A DNA stretch of 36,919 nucleotides from Micrococcales bacterium (lineage in GTDB: Bacteria; Actinomycetota; Actinomycetes; S36-B12; GCA-2699445). The notes beneath the pieces were generated by a model. The model was not told the origin of the DNA, searched no databases, and worked only from the letters and a program-made list of their open reading frames with translations. The stretch covers positions 1 to 36,919 of the forward strand of contig PAAU01000081.1 in assembly GCA_002699445.1 (NCBI GenBank). Reading direction: 5' to 3'. This document shows positions 9,459 through 19,663 of the stretch, one piece after another (within the stretch, counting starts at the first letter, position 1; every line of letters starts with the position of its first letter). A program made the position numbers and the translations under genes.

Positions 9459-10901
9459 GTGGATATTGTGTCTGAAACTCTGCCTCCAGCGCTTTTAGAG
9501 GTGCGTGAAGGAGCAGTCCGCGAGTTGTTGGAGTGGGCGCCAGATTTGGTGGAACTCGGCGAAATCTTCCAGAGTTCCGGGCATGAGATAGCGGCTGTGG
9601 GTGGTTGCGTTCGAGATGCGATCTTGGGTGATTTCACTCGTGCCGATATTGACTTAACCACCGACGCAACTCCGGAAGAGACCCTGGCCTTAGTCGGCGG
9701 TTGGGCCGACGCGGTCTGGGACGTCGGCATCAGGTTCGGAACTATTGGCTTGCGCAAGGGGGGTCAAACGTGGGAAATCACCACCTATCGCACCGATACC
9801 TACGCGTCGGACTCCCGCAAGCCCGAGATTCAGTTTGGAAAGTCGCTGGATGGTGACCTGATCCGGCGAGACTTCACCATAAATGCGATGGCTGTGCGGC
9901 TGCCATCGCGTGAATTTGTCGATCTAGGCAACGGCTTGATCGATCTAGCGGGTCGGAAACTGCGGACACCAGAGTCTCCGGAGCAATCTTTTTCGGACGA
10001 TCCGCTGCGGATGATGCGAGCAGCGCGCTTCGTTTCGCAGCTGGGGGCTTCGGTGGCCCCCGATGCGCTCGAGGCGATGACCGCGATGGCTAACCGATTG
10101 TCCATCGTGTCGGCCGAGCGGATTAGGGAAGAACTCTGTCGACTCTTGCTAGGGCAGTTTCCACGCCGTGGCTTAGAAGTATTAGTTGATACGGGTCTTG
10201 CCGAACAAGTTGTGCCCGAGTTGCCGTTGCTGAAGCTCGAGGTAGACGAGCATCATCACCACAAGGACGTTTACGAGCATTCACTGACAGTTTTAGATCA
10301 GGCAATCGCCTTAGAAGACGGGGAACCAGATTTGACTCTGCGACTGGCCGCCGTCATGCATGACGTAGGAAAGCCGAAGACGCGACGCTTCGAAGCGGGT
10401 GGCGGGGTTTCTTTCCATCACCATGAGGTGGTTGGCGCTCGCATGACGACAAAGCGGATGCGTAAGTTGCGTTTCAGCAATGAAGAGATCGACGATGTTT
10501 CCAGACTCGTGGAACTGCATCTTCGTTTTCACGGGTATGGAACCGGCGAGTGGAGCGACTCTGCGGTTCGCCGGTATGTCCGTGATGCCGGTCATCTGCT
10601 TCCTCGACTGCACAAGTTGACTCGGGCCGATTGCACTACACGCAATCGACGCCGGGCTCGGGCACTCCAACGGGCTTACGACGGTCTCGAGCAGCGGATA
10701 GACCGCTTAGCGGAAGAAGAGGAGCTTGCTTCCATCCGCCCAGAACTGGATGGAAACGAAATTATGACTCTGCTGGGATTGCAACCTGGCCCTGAAGTCG
10801 GCCAGGCCTACCAGTTCCTGCTCAATCTCCGACTGGATCAAGGACCGATGGGGCCCGATGCGGCTGAGACGGCACTCCGGGAGTGGTGGGCGCAACAATA
10901 G
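9459..10901 (+). CDS. CCA tRNA nucleotidyltransferase with HD domain
   Basis: GGCVRDAILGDFTRADIDLTTDATPEE nucleotidyltransferase motif, RRDFTINAMAVR, and HD domain (LRLAAVMHDVGKPKTR). Confidence 0.96.
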   Translation: MDIVSETLPPALLEVREGAVRELLEWAPDLVELGEIFQSSGHEIAAVGGCVRDAILGDFTRADIDLTTDATPEETLALVGGWADAVWDVGIRFGTIGLRKGGQTWEITTYRTDTYASDSRKPEIQFGKSLDGDLIRRDFTINAMAVRLPSREFVDLGNGLIDLAGRKLRTPESPEQSFSDDPLRMMRAARFVSQLGASVAPDALEAMTAMANRLSIVSAERIREELCRLLLGQFPRRGLEVLVDTGLAEQVVPELPLLKLEVDEHHHHKDVYEHSLTVLDQAIALEDGEPDLTLRLAAVMHDVGKPKTRRFEAGGGVSFHHHEVVGARMTTKRMRKLRFSNEEIDDVSRLVELHLRFHGYGTGEWSDSAVRRYVRDAGHLLPRLHKLTRADCTTRNRRRARALQRAYDGLEQRIDRLAEEEELASIRPELDGNEIMTLLGLQPGPEVGQAYQFLLNLRLDQGPMGPDAAETALREWWAQQ

Positions 10902-10915
10902 GAAACTATCTAGGG

Positions 10916-12184
10916 CTACATTCGGTGCCGGGTGTGCCGGTACCAAATGGCGGTCATTAGGTAGACAGCGCCCAGAAGTACGAAGCCGATCTGCCATGCG
11001 CCGTCTTCTGGCCAGACAATCGCGACTACCAATGCTCCGAGCACGATGGCGATGTTGACCCCGACATCGAAAAGAGAAAAAACGCGACCGAGATGGTCGT
11101 CGTCTATACGTCGCTGCAACGTAGTGTCGGCACCGATCTTGGCCGATTGTTGCGCGAGACCGATGAGTAGCCCGCCAACGCACAGCGTCCATAGTTGCAG
11201 TTGGCCCAGTGATACCGGCGCAGCAATCGCCGCAATGACAAGTGTGGCGCTGGTCCAGTTGATCGTGCCAACACGTCTGGTTAGGGATGGAGTCAACAGC
11301 GCGGCCAGGAGCGCACCTGCTGTGACCGCGGCAGCAACGAGTGAGAAGTCCTGGAGAGCCTGGTCTGGATCACCGCCAGGATTCATGGTGTTGCGTAGGA
11401 GTAACAGCAGCACCACAGTCAGAACTCCAAAGGCGAATCGGTGGACCAGTTGGACCGCCACCGCGTTCCGGCTGGCTGAGTCGGCACTGAGCACTTTCAG
11501 GCCAGAGGTAAGGCCGTTAGCCACGTCACGCAAGGTCTGAGTCGGCTGGTTATGGTCTGGACCAAGCTGATCACGCCCCAGTGTCAGCGGAACCAGACCA
11601 GCAGCCAGATAGACAACTGCCGCGGCGACCAAGACAAACACAACACCTGTATCACCGCCACCAGTGCTTCGTCCGAGGACGATTCCCAGCAGAATTCCAA
11701 TTCCGTAAATGATGGTGCCAGCGGTCGGAGCCAGTGCGTTTGCAGTTACAAGTCGCTCCTCTTCCACGACATGAGGCAGTGCGGCAGAAACCCCCGCCAG
11801 TACAAATCTCCCAACTCCGAGGGTCACAAGTACGACAAGACCGAGATCCAGCCCTTCGCTACCTCGCAAGACGACCAGCATGGTGAGCAGGACAGCAACA
11901 GACCGAAGCCAGTTCGCCCGAACAAGTACTTGTCGTCGTCGCCAGCGATCCAGGAAGACTCCGGCAAAGGGTCCAACCAAGGAATAGGGGAGCAACAAGA
12001 TTCCGAAAGATACGGCTATTGCGAGTGGAGTTGGCTGGCGCTCTGGTGAAAACAACACGAATGAAGCGAGAGCGGCCTGGAGTAGCCCATCTCCGAAGGC
12101 GCCGGTTAGTCGAGTCGCTAGCAGCCGGAGGAAGCCCGTATTGCGCAGCAACACTAAAATCGGTGCGCGCTGTTGTGTTCCCAC
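10916..12184 (-). CDS. MFS transporter
   Basis: 422-aa, ~12 TM segments, MFS-like N-terminus (NTGFLRLLATRLTGAFGDGLLQAALASFVLFSPE). Confidence 0.9.
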   Translation of the reverse strand: MGTQQRAPILVLLRNTGFLRLLATRLTGAFGDGLLQAALASFVLFSPERQPTPLAIAVSFGILLLPYSLVGPFAGVFLDRWRRRQVLVRANWLRSVAVLLTMLVVLRGSEGLDLGLVVLVTLGVGRFVLAGVSAALPHVVEEERLVTANALAPTAGTIIYGIGILLGIVLGRSTGGGDTGVVFVLVAAAVVYLAAGLVPLTLGRDQLGPDHNQPTQTLRDVANGLTSGLKVLSADSASRNAVAVQLVHRFAFGVLTVVLLLLLRNTMNPGGDPDQALQDFSLVAAAVTAGALLAALLTPSLTRRVGTINWTSATLVIAAIAAPVSLGQLQLWTLCVGGLLIGLAQQSAKIGADTTLQRRIDDDHLGRVFSLFDVGVNIAIVLGALVVAIVWPEDGAWQIGFVLLGAVYLMTAIWYRHTRHRM

Positions 12185-12240
12185 ACCTTGACGCTACTGC
12201 GCCCGGTCAAAACTGCAGGGAAGTTTCCCGGATTGGGGAG

Positions 12241-12438
12241 CTATTGGGAACCGTGGTGATCTTGAGAGTTCCCGTCGGAATCTTTTCGATTGAACCAGCC
12301 GGCGTTCATCCCAAAGACTGCACCAATCCCGGCGAACAGCACTATGAAAATCTGGTTGCCGGTCACCAGCCAAAGCACCACACCAATGATGGTGCCCGCT
12401 GCTATCCCGATCCCCATACTGCGGCCGTCGAATTCCAT
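12241..12438 (-). CDS. small two-TM glycine-rich membrane protein
   Basis: 65-aa ORF: MGIGIAAGTIIGVVLWLVTGNQIFIVLFAGIGAVFGMNAGWF. Confidence 0.6.
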   Translation of the reverse strand: MEFDGRSMGIGIAAGTIIGVVLWLVTGNQIFIVLFAGIGAVFGMNAGWFNRKDSDGNSQDHHGSQ

Positions 12439-12494
12439 GATGTGACCCTATCTGGTTCGGATAAGAAAAGGAGCCAGCTAGTAGTGAGAGGTTT

Positions 12495-12526
12495 GATGGC
12501 CCGGACCGAGAGCGGTCCGGGCCATC
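12495..12526. terminator. strong stem-loop downstream of ino1
   Basis: Perfect 14-bp stem GATGGCCCGGACCG / CGGTCCGGGCCATC with AGAG tetraloop; no clear U-tract. Confidence 0.75.
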
Positions 12527-12567
12527 ACGTAAGCACCTAAGCCGTTGTGTGGCTCAGCCAATTAACG

Positions 12568-13647
12568 TCAGCGTTGAATATCTCCAGCGATGAAGTCTTG
12601 GACAGCCTGTTTGGCCTCGTCATCGGTGTACTGCACCGGAGGTGACTTCATGAAGTATGAAGAAGCCGACAGAATCGGACCTCCGATACCGCGGTCTTTC
12701 GCGATCTTAGCTGCGCGTAGGGCGTCGATAATGATGCCGGCGCTGTTGGGTGAATCCCAAACCTCAAGCTTGTACTCCAGGCTCAGGGGTACGTCGCCGA
12801 AGTTGCGACCCTCAAGGCGGATGAAGGCCCATTTGCGGTCGTCTAGCCATTCGACGTAGTCGCTTGGACCGATGTGCACGTTACGTGCGCCGATGTCGCG
12901 GGACATCTGCGACGTCACTGATTGCGTCTTGGAGATCTTCTTGGACTCGAGACGTTCGCGCTCCAACATATTCTTGAAGTCCATATTGCCACCAACGTTG
13001 AGCTGGTAGGTACGGTCCACAGTCACACCGCGATCTTCGAAGAGTTTGGTCAGCACGCGGTGGGTGATTGTGGCACCAACCTGCGACTTGATGTCGTCGC
13101 CAACAATCGGCACGCCGGCATCCTCGAACTTCTTCGCCCACTCTGGGGTTCCCGCAATGAACACCGGCAGGGCGTTCACGAATGCCACACCCGCGTCGAT
13201 CGCGCACTGTGCGTAGAATTTTGCGGCGTCCTCAGAGCCGACTGGCAAATAGCAAACCAGAACGTCGGCCCGGGCCTCCTTCAGTGCAGCTACAACATCA
13301 ACAGGATCTTCTGGTGATTCAGTGATGGTTTCGAGGTAGTACTTACCGAGACCGTCAAGAGTTGGGCCCCGCTGGACCGTCACGCCTGTCGGTGGTACGT
13401 CGGCAATTTTGATCGTATTGTTCTCGCTAGCCATGATGGCGTCAGACAGATCCTGTCCTACCTTCTTGGCGTCTACGTCGAACGCAGCGACGAACTCGAT
13501 GTCGCCGACGTGGTATTCGCCGAACTGGACATGCATTAGCCCCGGAACTCGGGACTCCACGTCAGCATTTCGGTAGTACTCAACGCCCTGTATTAGGGAC
13601 GTGGCACAGTTACCTACGCCGACGAGGGCGACACGAATTGATCCCAT
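12568..13647 (-). CDS. ino1: inositol-3-phosphate synthase
   Basis: [25 protein letters not shown]..., [32 protein letters not shown] motifs. Confidence 0.96.
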   Translation of the reverse strand: MGSIRVALVGVGNCATSLIQGVEYYRNADVESRVPGLMHVQFGEYHVGDIEFVAAFDVDAKKVGQDLSDAIMASENNTIKIADVPPTGVTVQRGPTLDGLGKYYLETITESPEDPVDVVAALKEARADVLVCYLPVGSEDAAKFYAQCAIDAGVAFVNALPVFIAGTPEWAKKFEDAGVPIVGDDIKSQVGATITHRVLTKLFEDRGVTVDRTYQLNVGGNMDFKNMLERERLESKKISKTQSVTSQMSRDIGARNVHIGPSDYVEWLDDRKWAFIRLEGRNFGDVPLSLEYKLEVWDSPNSAGIIIDALRAAKIAKDRGIGGPILSASSYFMKSPPVQYTDDEAKQAVQDFIAGDIQR

Positions 13648-13665
13648 CGCTATTCTCTCCTTCGT

Positions 13666-14277
13666 TTACCGGTGGGCGGGTTGCCCGTGGCCGGGGTCGG
13701 AGGCAGCGGACGCTCCGCCACCTGATTTGTTTTCTGACTCGTTGTCAATCAACTCTCGCAGCCACGAGACCTCGCGCTCCACAGAGTCGAGCCCGTGCTG
13801 CTGAAGTTGAAGTGTGTAGGTATCGAGACGTTCTCGAGAACGAGACATTGAGGAACGCAAACTTGCGAGCCTCTCCTCGAGCCGTGAACGGCGGCCTTGC
13901 AAGATTTGCATCCGAACCTCCGAATCGGTGCGGCCGAAAAACGCCAGATGTACACCGAATCTGTCGTCTTCCCAGGCTTGCGGTCCACTGTCTTCGAGTA
14001 GATCCGCTAGGTACTCTTTGCCCTCTGCTGTGACCTGGTAGACGATCTTTGCCCTCTTACCAGACAGAGTCGGTGCGCCAGCATCAGCTGGACCCGCCTC
14101 CTCAATCAAGTCACGACGAAGTAAATCCTTTAAACATGGATAGAGCGACCCGTAGGAAATGGCACGGAAGGTACCTAGGACACTATTGAGCCGCTTACGC
14201 AGTTCGTAACCGTGCATCGGATTGTCTTGTAACAGACCGAGCACGGCGAACTCAAGCACCTCTGAGCGCTTGGCCAT
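13666..14277 (-). CDS. PadR-family transcriptional regulator
   Basis: VLEFAVLGLLQDNPMHGYELRKRLNSVLGTFRAISYGSLYPCLKDLLRRDLIEE: PadR winged helix. Confidence 0.94.
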   Translation of the reverse strand: MAKRSEVLEFAVLGLLQDNPMHGYELRKRLNSVLGTFRAISYGSLYPCLKDLLRRDLIEEAGPADAGAPTLSGKRAKIVYQVTAEGKEYLADLLEDSGPQAWEDDRFGVHLAFFGRTDSEVRMQILQGRRSRLEERLASLRSSMSRSRERLDTYTLQLQQHGLDSVEREVSWLRELIDNESENKSGGGASAASDPGHGQPAHR

Positions 14278-14398
14278 ACTGATCTTCCTTCCGTTGTTCC
14301 GGGTTTCCCCGGATTCGGTATCGCGAAAAACCTCTTCTTGAGTGGAACAGTCTCCGTGCTAACAATGCGGCGGATATAACTGACCGATACTCAATAAA

Positions 14399-14419
14399 GA
14401 TATCTCGTTTCGATATATC
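14399..14419. promoter_or_regulatory. candidate PadR operator in the PadR/DUF5318 divergent region
   Basis: Inverted repeat ATATC-TCGTTTC-GATAT inside GATATCTCGTTTCGATATATC. Confidence 0.35.
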
Positions 14420-14598
14420 ACTTTACGCTTAGAGTGTTCCCAGGGCAAGCATCCTCAAACCTCGAGTGTGTTGAGAAGATGCCTAGAAGCTGGATATCGG
14501 GGCTTTTACCTCTTCTGAACCGGAGTTGTTTTTGCGTTCCGATAACGTCTGCGCATCGGAAAGATGGCAATTCCGCTAATGCGACCTACCCTAGATCG

Positions 14599-15099
14599 AT
14601 GGCATCACCTAGACAGAACCACATTCCCCGCGGATCGCGGGTCTCTTCGGGTGCTGCGAAATCACCGCGGGAGGTATTGCCGGAACCCGAAAATGTGGCG
14701 GATCCAACGCGTCCCCGTCAAATCACGGACTACACAATGCAGCGGCGGGCTGCACTTCTCGGACTCGTTCGAGGTGGGTTTCAGGACGATATTTGCGATG
14801 CCGACCCCATGCTTCTGCGCACGGCCAAGTACCACGGTGAGCCGACTGAGCGAGATTGTCCCGTGTGCCGGCGAACTCGATTGACTCACCTCACCTACAC
14901 TTTCGGGGCTGAGATGGGGGAACTTTCCGGTCGAGTCCGCTCAAAAAAAGAGTTGGAAGGCCTCGCGCATGAATTCGGAGCATTCCGGGTATATGTAGTG
15001 GAAGTGTGTCGGGATTGCCACTGGAATCATCTCGTCATTTCCTACGTATTAGGTGATGGCAATCCCCGCGCCCTGCCGAGACGAAGGGGAAGAGCGTGA
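14599..15099 (+). CDS. DUF5318-type protein with two CxxC zinc-ribbon motifs
   Basis: CPVCRRTRLTHLTYTFGAEMG...VEVCRDCHWNHL; located directly upstream of ponA as in other actinobacteria. Start uncertain (internal Met chosen). Confidence 0.8.
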   Translation: MASPRQNHIPRGSRVSSGAAKSPREVLPEPENVADPTRPRQITDYTMQRRAALLGLVRGGFQDDICDADPMLLRTAKYHGEPTERDCPVCRRTRLTHLTYTFGAEMGELSGRVRSKKELEGLAHEFGAFRVYVVEVCRDCHWNHLVISYVLGDGNPRALPRRRGRA

Positions 15100-17195
15100 T
15101 CAACTATCCGCGATCAGATAAGACCGGAGCGGCACGGCTGATCCCGTCCTGGAAGTTAGTTCTGGGATCGTTGCTAACTCTGGCAGTTATCGGGGCGGGT
15201 GCCTTCGCAGCGGCGGTGTTCCTACTTCCTGTTCCCAAACCAAATGACGTAGCGATCGCCGAGACGACGAAGGTCATGTACGACGATGGGAAGAAGGAGA
15301 TTGGTCGCATCGGGGACGTTCGGCGAACCAGTGTGACGCTGGATGAGGTTCCCGAGCATGTGCAGTACGCGGTGCTCGCCGCAGAAGACCGAGACTTCTA
15401 CGATCATGGTGGATTTTCGGTGGGAGCCATTTTTCGAGCGGTGTGGAACAACTTGACCGGAGGCAGTACGCAGGGTGGCTCGACTATTACCCAGCAATAC
15501 GTGAAGAACGCCTACTTGTCGCAAGATCAAACATGGTCTCGAAAAGTTAATGAACTGGTTCTGTCAGTCAAATTAGAAACTATTGAGTCGAAAGACGAAA
15601 TCCTTGAAAACTATTTAAACACCATCTACTTCGGGCGAGGTGCCTACGGCATCGAAGCGGCGGCCGAAGTTTTCTTCGGTAAGTCGGCTTCGAAGTTGAC
15701 AATGGAAGAAGGGGCGGCGCTTGCGGCCATGATTCAAGCCCCAGCGAACTACGAGCCAACTCTGTACAAGGATGCGCTTGTTGATCGCTGGTACTACGTG
15801 ATGGACGGGATGGTCGAGAAAGGCTGGCTGAGCCAGCAAGAACGCCAGCAGGCTGACTTCCCGAAATTTAAGAAACCACCCAACGCGAATCAGTTATCCG
15901 GCCAAAACGGCTACATCATCGAAGCGGTAAAGCGAGAGATGTTGGAGGAGGGCTGGACTGAAGCGGAACTGTCCGGTGGCGGGCTAACGATTGTCACCAC
16001 TATCAATCGAAAATCCCAAAAGGCCGCTGTCGCCGCTGTTGAGGCTTCTGGTCCGGAGTTCGAAACGAAACGGCTTCGTATTGGACTCGCGGCAGTGCGC
16101 CCGGGATCCGGAGAAATTCTTGCGATTTATGGCGGCGAGGACTATCTGGAGAATCAGTTAGACAATGCGCTGCAGGCCCGGGCTCAAGGTGGATCCACGT
16201 TTAAAGCCTTCACGCTCGCAGCAGCTATCGAAGAAGGATTTGGTCTCGACTCCATCTGGAACGGATCCTCACCGGCTACGGTCGATGGGTACACGCTGCA
16301 AAACTTCGGTAATGCCAGTTACGGATCAGTATCGTTACTGAGTGCGACAACCAATTCGATCAACACTGCCTATGTAGATGCGGAGAGCACGGTAGGCGTA
16401 AAGGAGTCGATCGATGCCGCCGAGCGTTTGGGATTGCCACAAGATACGCCGGGAATTGAGCCTAACCTGACCTTCGTGCTGGGCTCCTCCTCGCCAAGAG
16501 CTATTGATATGGCGTCGAGTTTCAGCACATTTGCCGCGAGAGGTCGTGCAGCGGATCCCACAATCCTGCGAGAAGTGATCGTAGATTCGGGTGACGTCAA
16601 CTATCAGATCGATCCAAACCGAGGCAAGCGGGTATTCGACCAGGACACGATGGACACGGTTAACTACGCCTTACAGTCAGTGGTGAACTCAGGAACGGGT
16701 ACCCGGGCATCCTGGACTGGTCGGCCAGCCGCCGGTAAAACCGGTACCGCTGATGAAAGTAAGAGCGCTTGGTTCGTTGGGTACACACCGCAGATCTCTG
16801 CGGCGGTGATGATGACCAAATCAAATAAGAAGGGCGAACCGGTGAGCCTCAATGGCACCGGTGGGGTAGGCAACGTTACGGGTGGCTCGTTCCCCGCCGC
16901 CATTTGGGCAAGCTTTATTAATGGTGCCCTTGAGGGCGAGGAGATGGAGAGCTTCGTTCCACCGGGCGGTACGATCCCGACGGAAGGGCCGTCCGAATCT
17001 CCTAGCCAAAGCCCCTCCGCTGAGCCCGAGCCCTCACCAAGCGAGCCGGTAATACCGTCCCAGTCTCCGTCCGGGCAGCCTACGCTGCCGCCTACCGAGG
17101 AACCGGTGCCCACACCCAATAATGGTGGGGTACCGGAGCAGGAGGGTGTACCACCACAAGGTCGAAATAGTGTGGCGCCAGCACCCAGCGGGTGA
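15096..17195 (+). CDS. bifunctional class A penicillin-binding protein (transglycosylase/transpeptidase)
   Basis: GT51 motifs (AAEDRDFYDHGGFSVGAIFRA, GGSTITQQYVKNAYL), transpeptidase motifs (GGSTFKAF, TNSINTAY, AGKTGTADESKSAWFVGYTP), Ser/Pro-rich C-terminal tail. Confidence 0.96.
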   Translation: MINYPRSDKTGAARLIPSWKLVLGSLLTLAVIGAGAFAAAVFLLPVPKPNDVAIAETTKVMYDDGKKEIGRIGDVRRTSVTLDEVPEHVQYAVLAAEDRDFYDHGGFSVGAIFRAVWNNLTGGSTQGGSTITQQYVKNAYLSQDQTWSRKVNELVLSVKLETIESKDEILENYLNTIYFGRGAYGIEAAAEVFFGKSASKLTMEEGAALAAMIQAPANYEPTLYKDALVDRWYYVMDGMVEKGWLSQQERQQADFPKFKKPPNANQLSGQNGYIIEAVKREMLEEGWTEAELSGGGLTIVTTINRKSQKAAVAAVEASGPEFETKRLRIGLAAVRPGSGEILAIYGGEDYLENQLDNALQARAQGGSTFKAFTLAAAIEEGFGLDSIWNGSSPATVDGYTLQNFGNASYGSVSLLSATTNSINTAYVDAESTVGVKESIDAAERLGLPQDTPGIEPNLTFVLGSSSPRAIDMASSFSTFAARGRAADPTILREVIVDSGDVNYQIDPNRGKRVFDQDTMDTVNYALQSVVNSGTGTRASWTGRPAAGKTGTADESKSAWFVGYTPQISAAVMMTKSNKKGEPVSLNGTGGVGNVTGGSFPAAIWASFINGALEGEEMESFVPPGGTIPTEGPSESPSQSPSAEPEPSPSEPVIPSQSPSGQPTLPPTEEPVPTPNNGGVPEQEGVPPQGRNSVAPAPSG

Positions 17196-17239
17196 TCCTT
17201 TTGGCGTGGCACAGCCATGCGGGACGGTAGAGTGCCTCC

Positions 17240-18592
17240 GTGGCCGCAGACGGACAGGTGCAGCCGACCCGTTCCGATCCGGACCTACGGGTCGGAAGTG
17301 AGTTTCTGGGGGGTCCTGCGGGCGAACATCAGCGGGCTCCGAAGTTCTGGACTCCGTTGCGCATCATCCTCGTTGTAGGGACGGTCGTCTACTGGATCGG
17401 ATTGTTACGAACCTGGCCCTGCATGGCTAATAACTGGTTGAGCCCCGACCGGTACGAAGCCCTGTGTTATAGCGATATTCCGGTGCTCTATCAACTAAGG
17501 GGAATCGCAGAGGGATACCTGCCCATTGTGGATTGGCCGCAAGACGGGCAACCGCTGGAGTACCCCGCCTTTACCGCTGTCTGGGTGTGGTTGACCGCAC
17601 GAGTCGCCGCACTATTCGGTAGTAGCGGGCTCACCTTTTATCTCGTTAGTGCCACGTTTTCCTACGCACTATTCCTGGTGGCACTGTCGGCAACCTCGCT
17701 GACCGTTCGGGGCCGGACTTGGGATGGCATGCTCCTGGCAGCATCGCCAGCAGTTCTGTTGGCATCATTTATTAATTGGGATTGGCTCGCAGTGGCCTTC
17801 ACCGCGCTTGCCTTGCTGGCTTGGTCCCGCCGCTATCCGGCGCTGGCCGGCTTGGCTCTGGGACTGGGTATAGCCAGCAAGTTCTACCCGCTGCTTTTGC
17901 TGGGTCCTTTGTTCGTACTGTGTTTGCGAGATAAGCGGCTTTCTGCGTTCGTGCGGTTATTCCTCGCCACCCTTGGCACCTGGTTGGTCATTAACATTCC
18001 TTTTGCGATCGCCAATTTCGAAGGTTGGTCATATTTCTTCCGGTTCTCCGCCGAGCGGACTCAAGATTTCGGCTCGGTCTGGCTGATGCTGGACAAGATC
18101 GGTTTAGGCCCCGGAAGCGATATATCTGGGTTGTTCGCGCTCCTCTCGCTTGTAGTGTTGTGTCTTGGAATTGCCCTGTTGATTTGGCTAGCGCCGACTC
18201 GACCACGAGTCGCGCAAGTGAGCTTCCTCGTGGTCGCTGCTTTTCTTCTGACAAATAAGGTTTACTCGCCTCAATTTGTGTTGTGGCTAATTCCGCTAGC
18301 GGTACTAGCCAGGCCGCGGTGGCGCGATTTGATCTGGTGGCAGTTGGCAGAGGCAACGTACTTCGTGGCGGTCTGGTGGTATCTCGTCGGAACAGATTCT
18401 GGCGAGTATGGCTTACCCGACGAGTGGTACGCAGCGGCCATCGCTGTCCATGTCTTGGCGACTGCAGCTCTTGCTGGCGTAGTTGTGCGTGACATCCTTT
18501 CCCCACGTCATGACCCAATTCGGACCGACGGGAATCCAAGTCATCAAGATGATCCCGGTGGGGGTGTGCTTGATACCGCCCAGCGGACTTAG
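17240..18592 (+). CDS. GT87-like polytopic glycosyltransferase
   Basis: ~10 TM protein, positionally equivalent to the glycosyltransferase downstream of ponA in Mycobacterium/Streptomyces. Confidence 0.8.
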   Translation: MAADGQVQPTRSDPDLRVGSEFLGGPAGEHQRAPKFWTPLRIILVVGTVVYWIGLLRTWPCMANNWLSPDRYEALCYSDIPVLYQLRGIAEGYLPIVDWPQDGQPLEYPAFTAVWVWLTARVAALFGSSGLTFYLVSATFSYALFLVALSATSLTVRGRTWDGMLLAASPAVLLASFINWDWLAVAFTALALLAWSRRYPALAGLALGLGIASKFYPLLLLGPLFVLCLRDKRLSAFVRLFLATLGTWLVINIPFAIANFEGWSYFFRFSAERTQDFGSVWLMLDKIGLGPGSDISGLFALLSLVVLCLGIALLIWLAPTRPRVAQVSFLVVAAFLLTNKVYSPQFVLWLIPLAVLARPRWRDLIWWQLAEATYFVAVWWYLVGTDSGEYGLPDEWYAAAIAVHVLATAALAGVVVRDILSPRHDPIRTDGNPSHQDDPGGGVLDTAQRT

Positions 18593-19662
18593 AGGACCAA
18601 CCGGTCAACGACTGGAGCAACCGCAGCATGCCAATTCGTTCTCAACGTTTGCTGCCAGGTACCGATCAAGCGGTGGAGTTGAGCTGGGGGCCAGCCGGGG
18701 GAGGGGAGGCGAACCTGGCCGGGCTCAGATTGAGGGACGGTAGCGATGACAAGGGAGCGAGAACCGGTCATTGCAGCGTGGGCAATCATGTGGGCTCGCA
18801 GGATCTGCACTTCACTTCGCTCGGCTTCCATTTCGGGGAGTCCGGATGATAAGTCCCAGGCCCTTCCACCAGCGACGGCGACGAGCCCGCCGTAAACAAT
18901 CTGTTTACGTTGTTCTACGACCAGCAGCTTGACCGACCCCGGTTCTTCATGGACTAGACCTTCCCAGCGACGGGCGAGCTCACCCAGACCGGGTAGTCGA
19001 ATTCCTTGGTGGAGTTGGGTGACCGTCTGATGCACCTGGGGGAGCTCGTCAGCTCGGCCCGTCCGCACGGTGTATCCGGTAAGGACGGCGTTATCGGAGG
19101 CCAGATGCCCGATATTTCGCAATGCAGTGCCACCGCCGATCACAATTTCAGCGAGGTAACTCCTAGGAAGCTCTTCAAGGTGGTTCCAGCCGGCCGCGGA
19201 GAGTCGCGCTTCGGCTCGGCGATTTTCCCAATGTATTTGATCCGGGCCGCGTCGTGCCAACTCGGTACTACTCGATTTTTCGGCTGGATCGACCCCCCAC
19301 CAATCCTGGTGGGTGACGTTGGGAGTGACTCGAACTGCTATGGCACCGCGCTGACGCAAGTAGTCACCGAGCGGTTCGGTCCAGTAAGTGAGTGGATGCT
19401 GGGGCCGGCGCTTACCTGTCCAGTCGATATCTGGCCCTCCCGCTACAACGGCGACAGTTCGCATCGGCAACCGAGGGAGCCCGCGATAACGGACTAGGCC
19501 GGCACCGATCAGGGTGTCGTCCTCGAACCAACCAATTGACTCGGTTCGACACGTTTCAAAGCCCCTAGCCCAGCCTGGTATCTGGTGAAGGGGGATTCTT
19601 GGGTGGGCAGCAATGTACGCACGATGCTCCGGGGCGCTGATTACGCGAACGGTGAGCGACAT
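18589..19662 (-). CDS. FemX/FemAB-like aminoacyltransferase (GNAT fold)
   Basis: MSLTVRVISAPEHRAYIAAHPRIPLHQIPGWARG...; FemABX-like two-GNAT architecture; neighbourhood matches Streptomyces. Confidence 0.6.
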   Translation of the reverse strand: MSLTVRVISAPEHRAYIAAHPRIPLHQIPGWARGFETCRTESIGWFEDDTLIGAGLVRYRGLPRLPMRTVAVVAGGPDIDWTGKRRPQHPLTYWTEPLGDYLRQRGAIAVRVTPNVTHQDWWGVDPAEKSSSTELARRGPDQIHWENRRAEARLSAAGWNHLEELPRSYLAEIVIGGGTALRNIGHLASDNAVLTGYTVRTGRADELPQVHQTVTQLHQGIRLPGLGELARRWEGLVHEEPGSVKLLVVEQRKQIVYGGLVAVAGGRAWDLSSGLPEMEAERSEVQILRAHMIAHAAMTGSRSLVIATVPQSEPGQVRLPSPGWPPAQLHRLIGTWQQTLRTNWHAAVAPVVDRLVL

Positions 19663-19663
19663 G

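Noticed and set aside
12495-12526. 14-bp perfect hairpin as a novel RNA element
   Set aside because: Position just after ino1 with a tetraloop is most simply a transcription terminator.
16664-17218. 184-aa minus-strand ORF rich in Gly/Pro/Ser
   Set aside because: Mirror of the Pro/Ser-rich PBP tail; low-complexity antisense artefact.
17991-18629. 212-aa minus-strand ORF antisense to GT87
   Set aside because: Arg/Ser-rich shadow ORF overlapping a convincing polytopic membrane protein.
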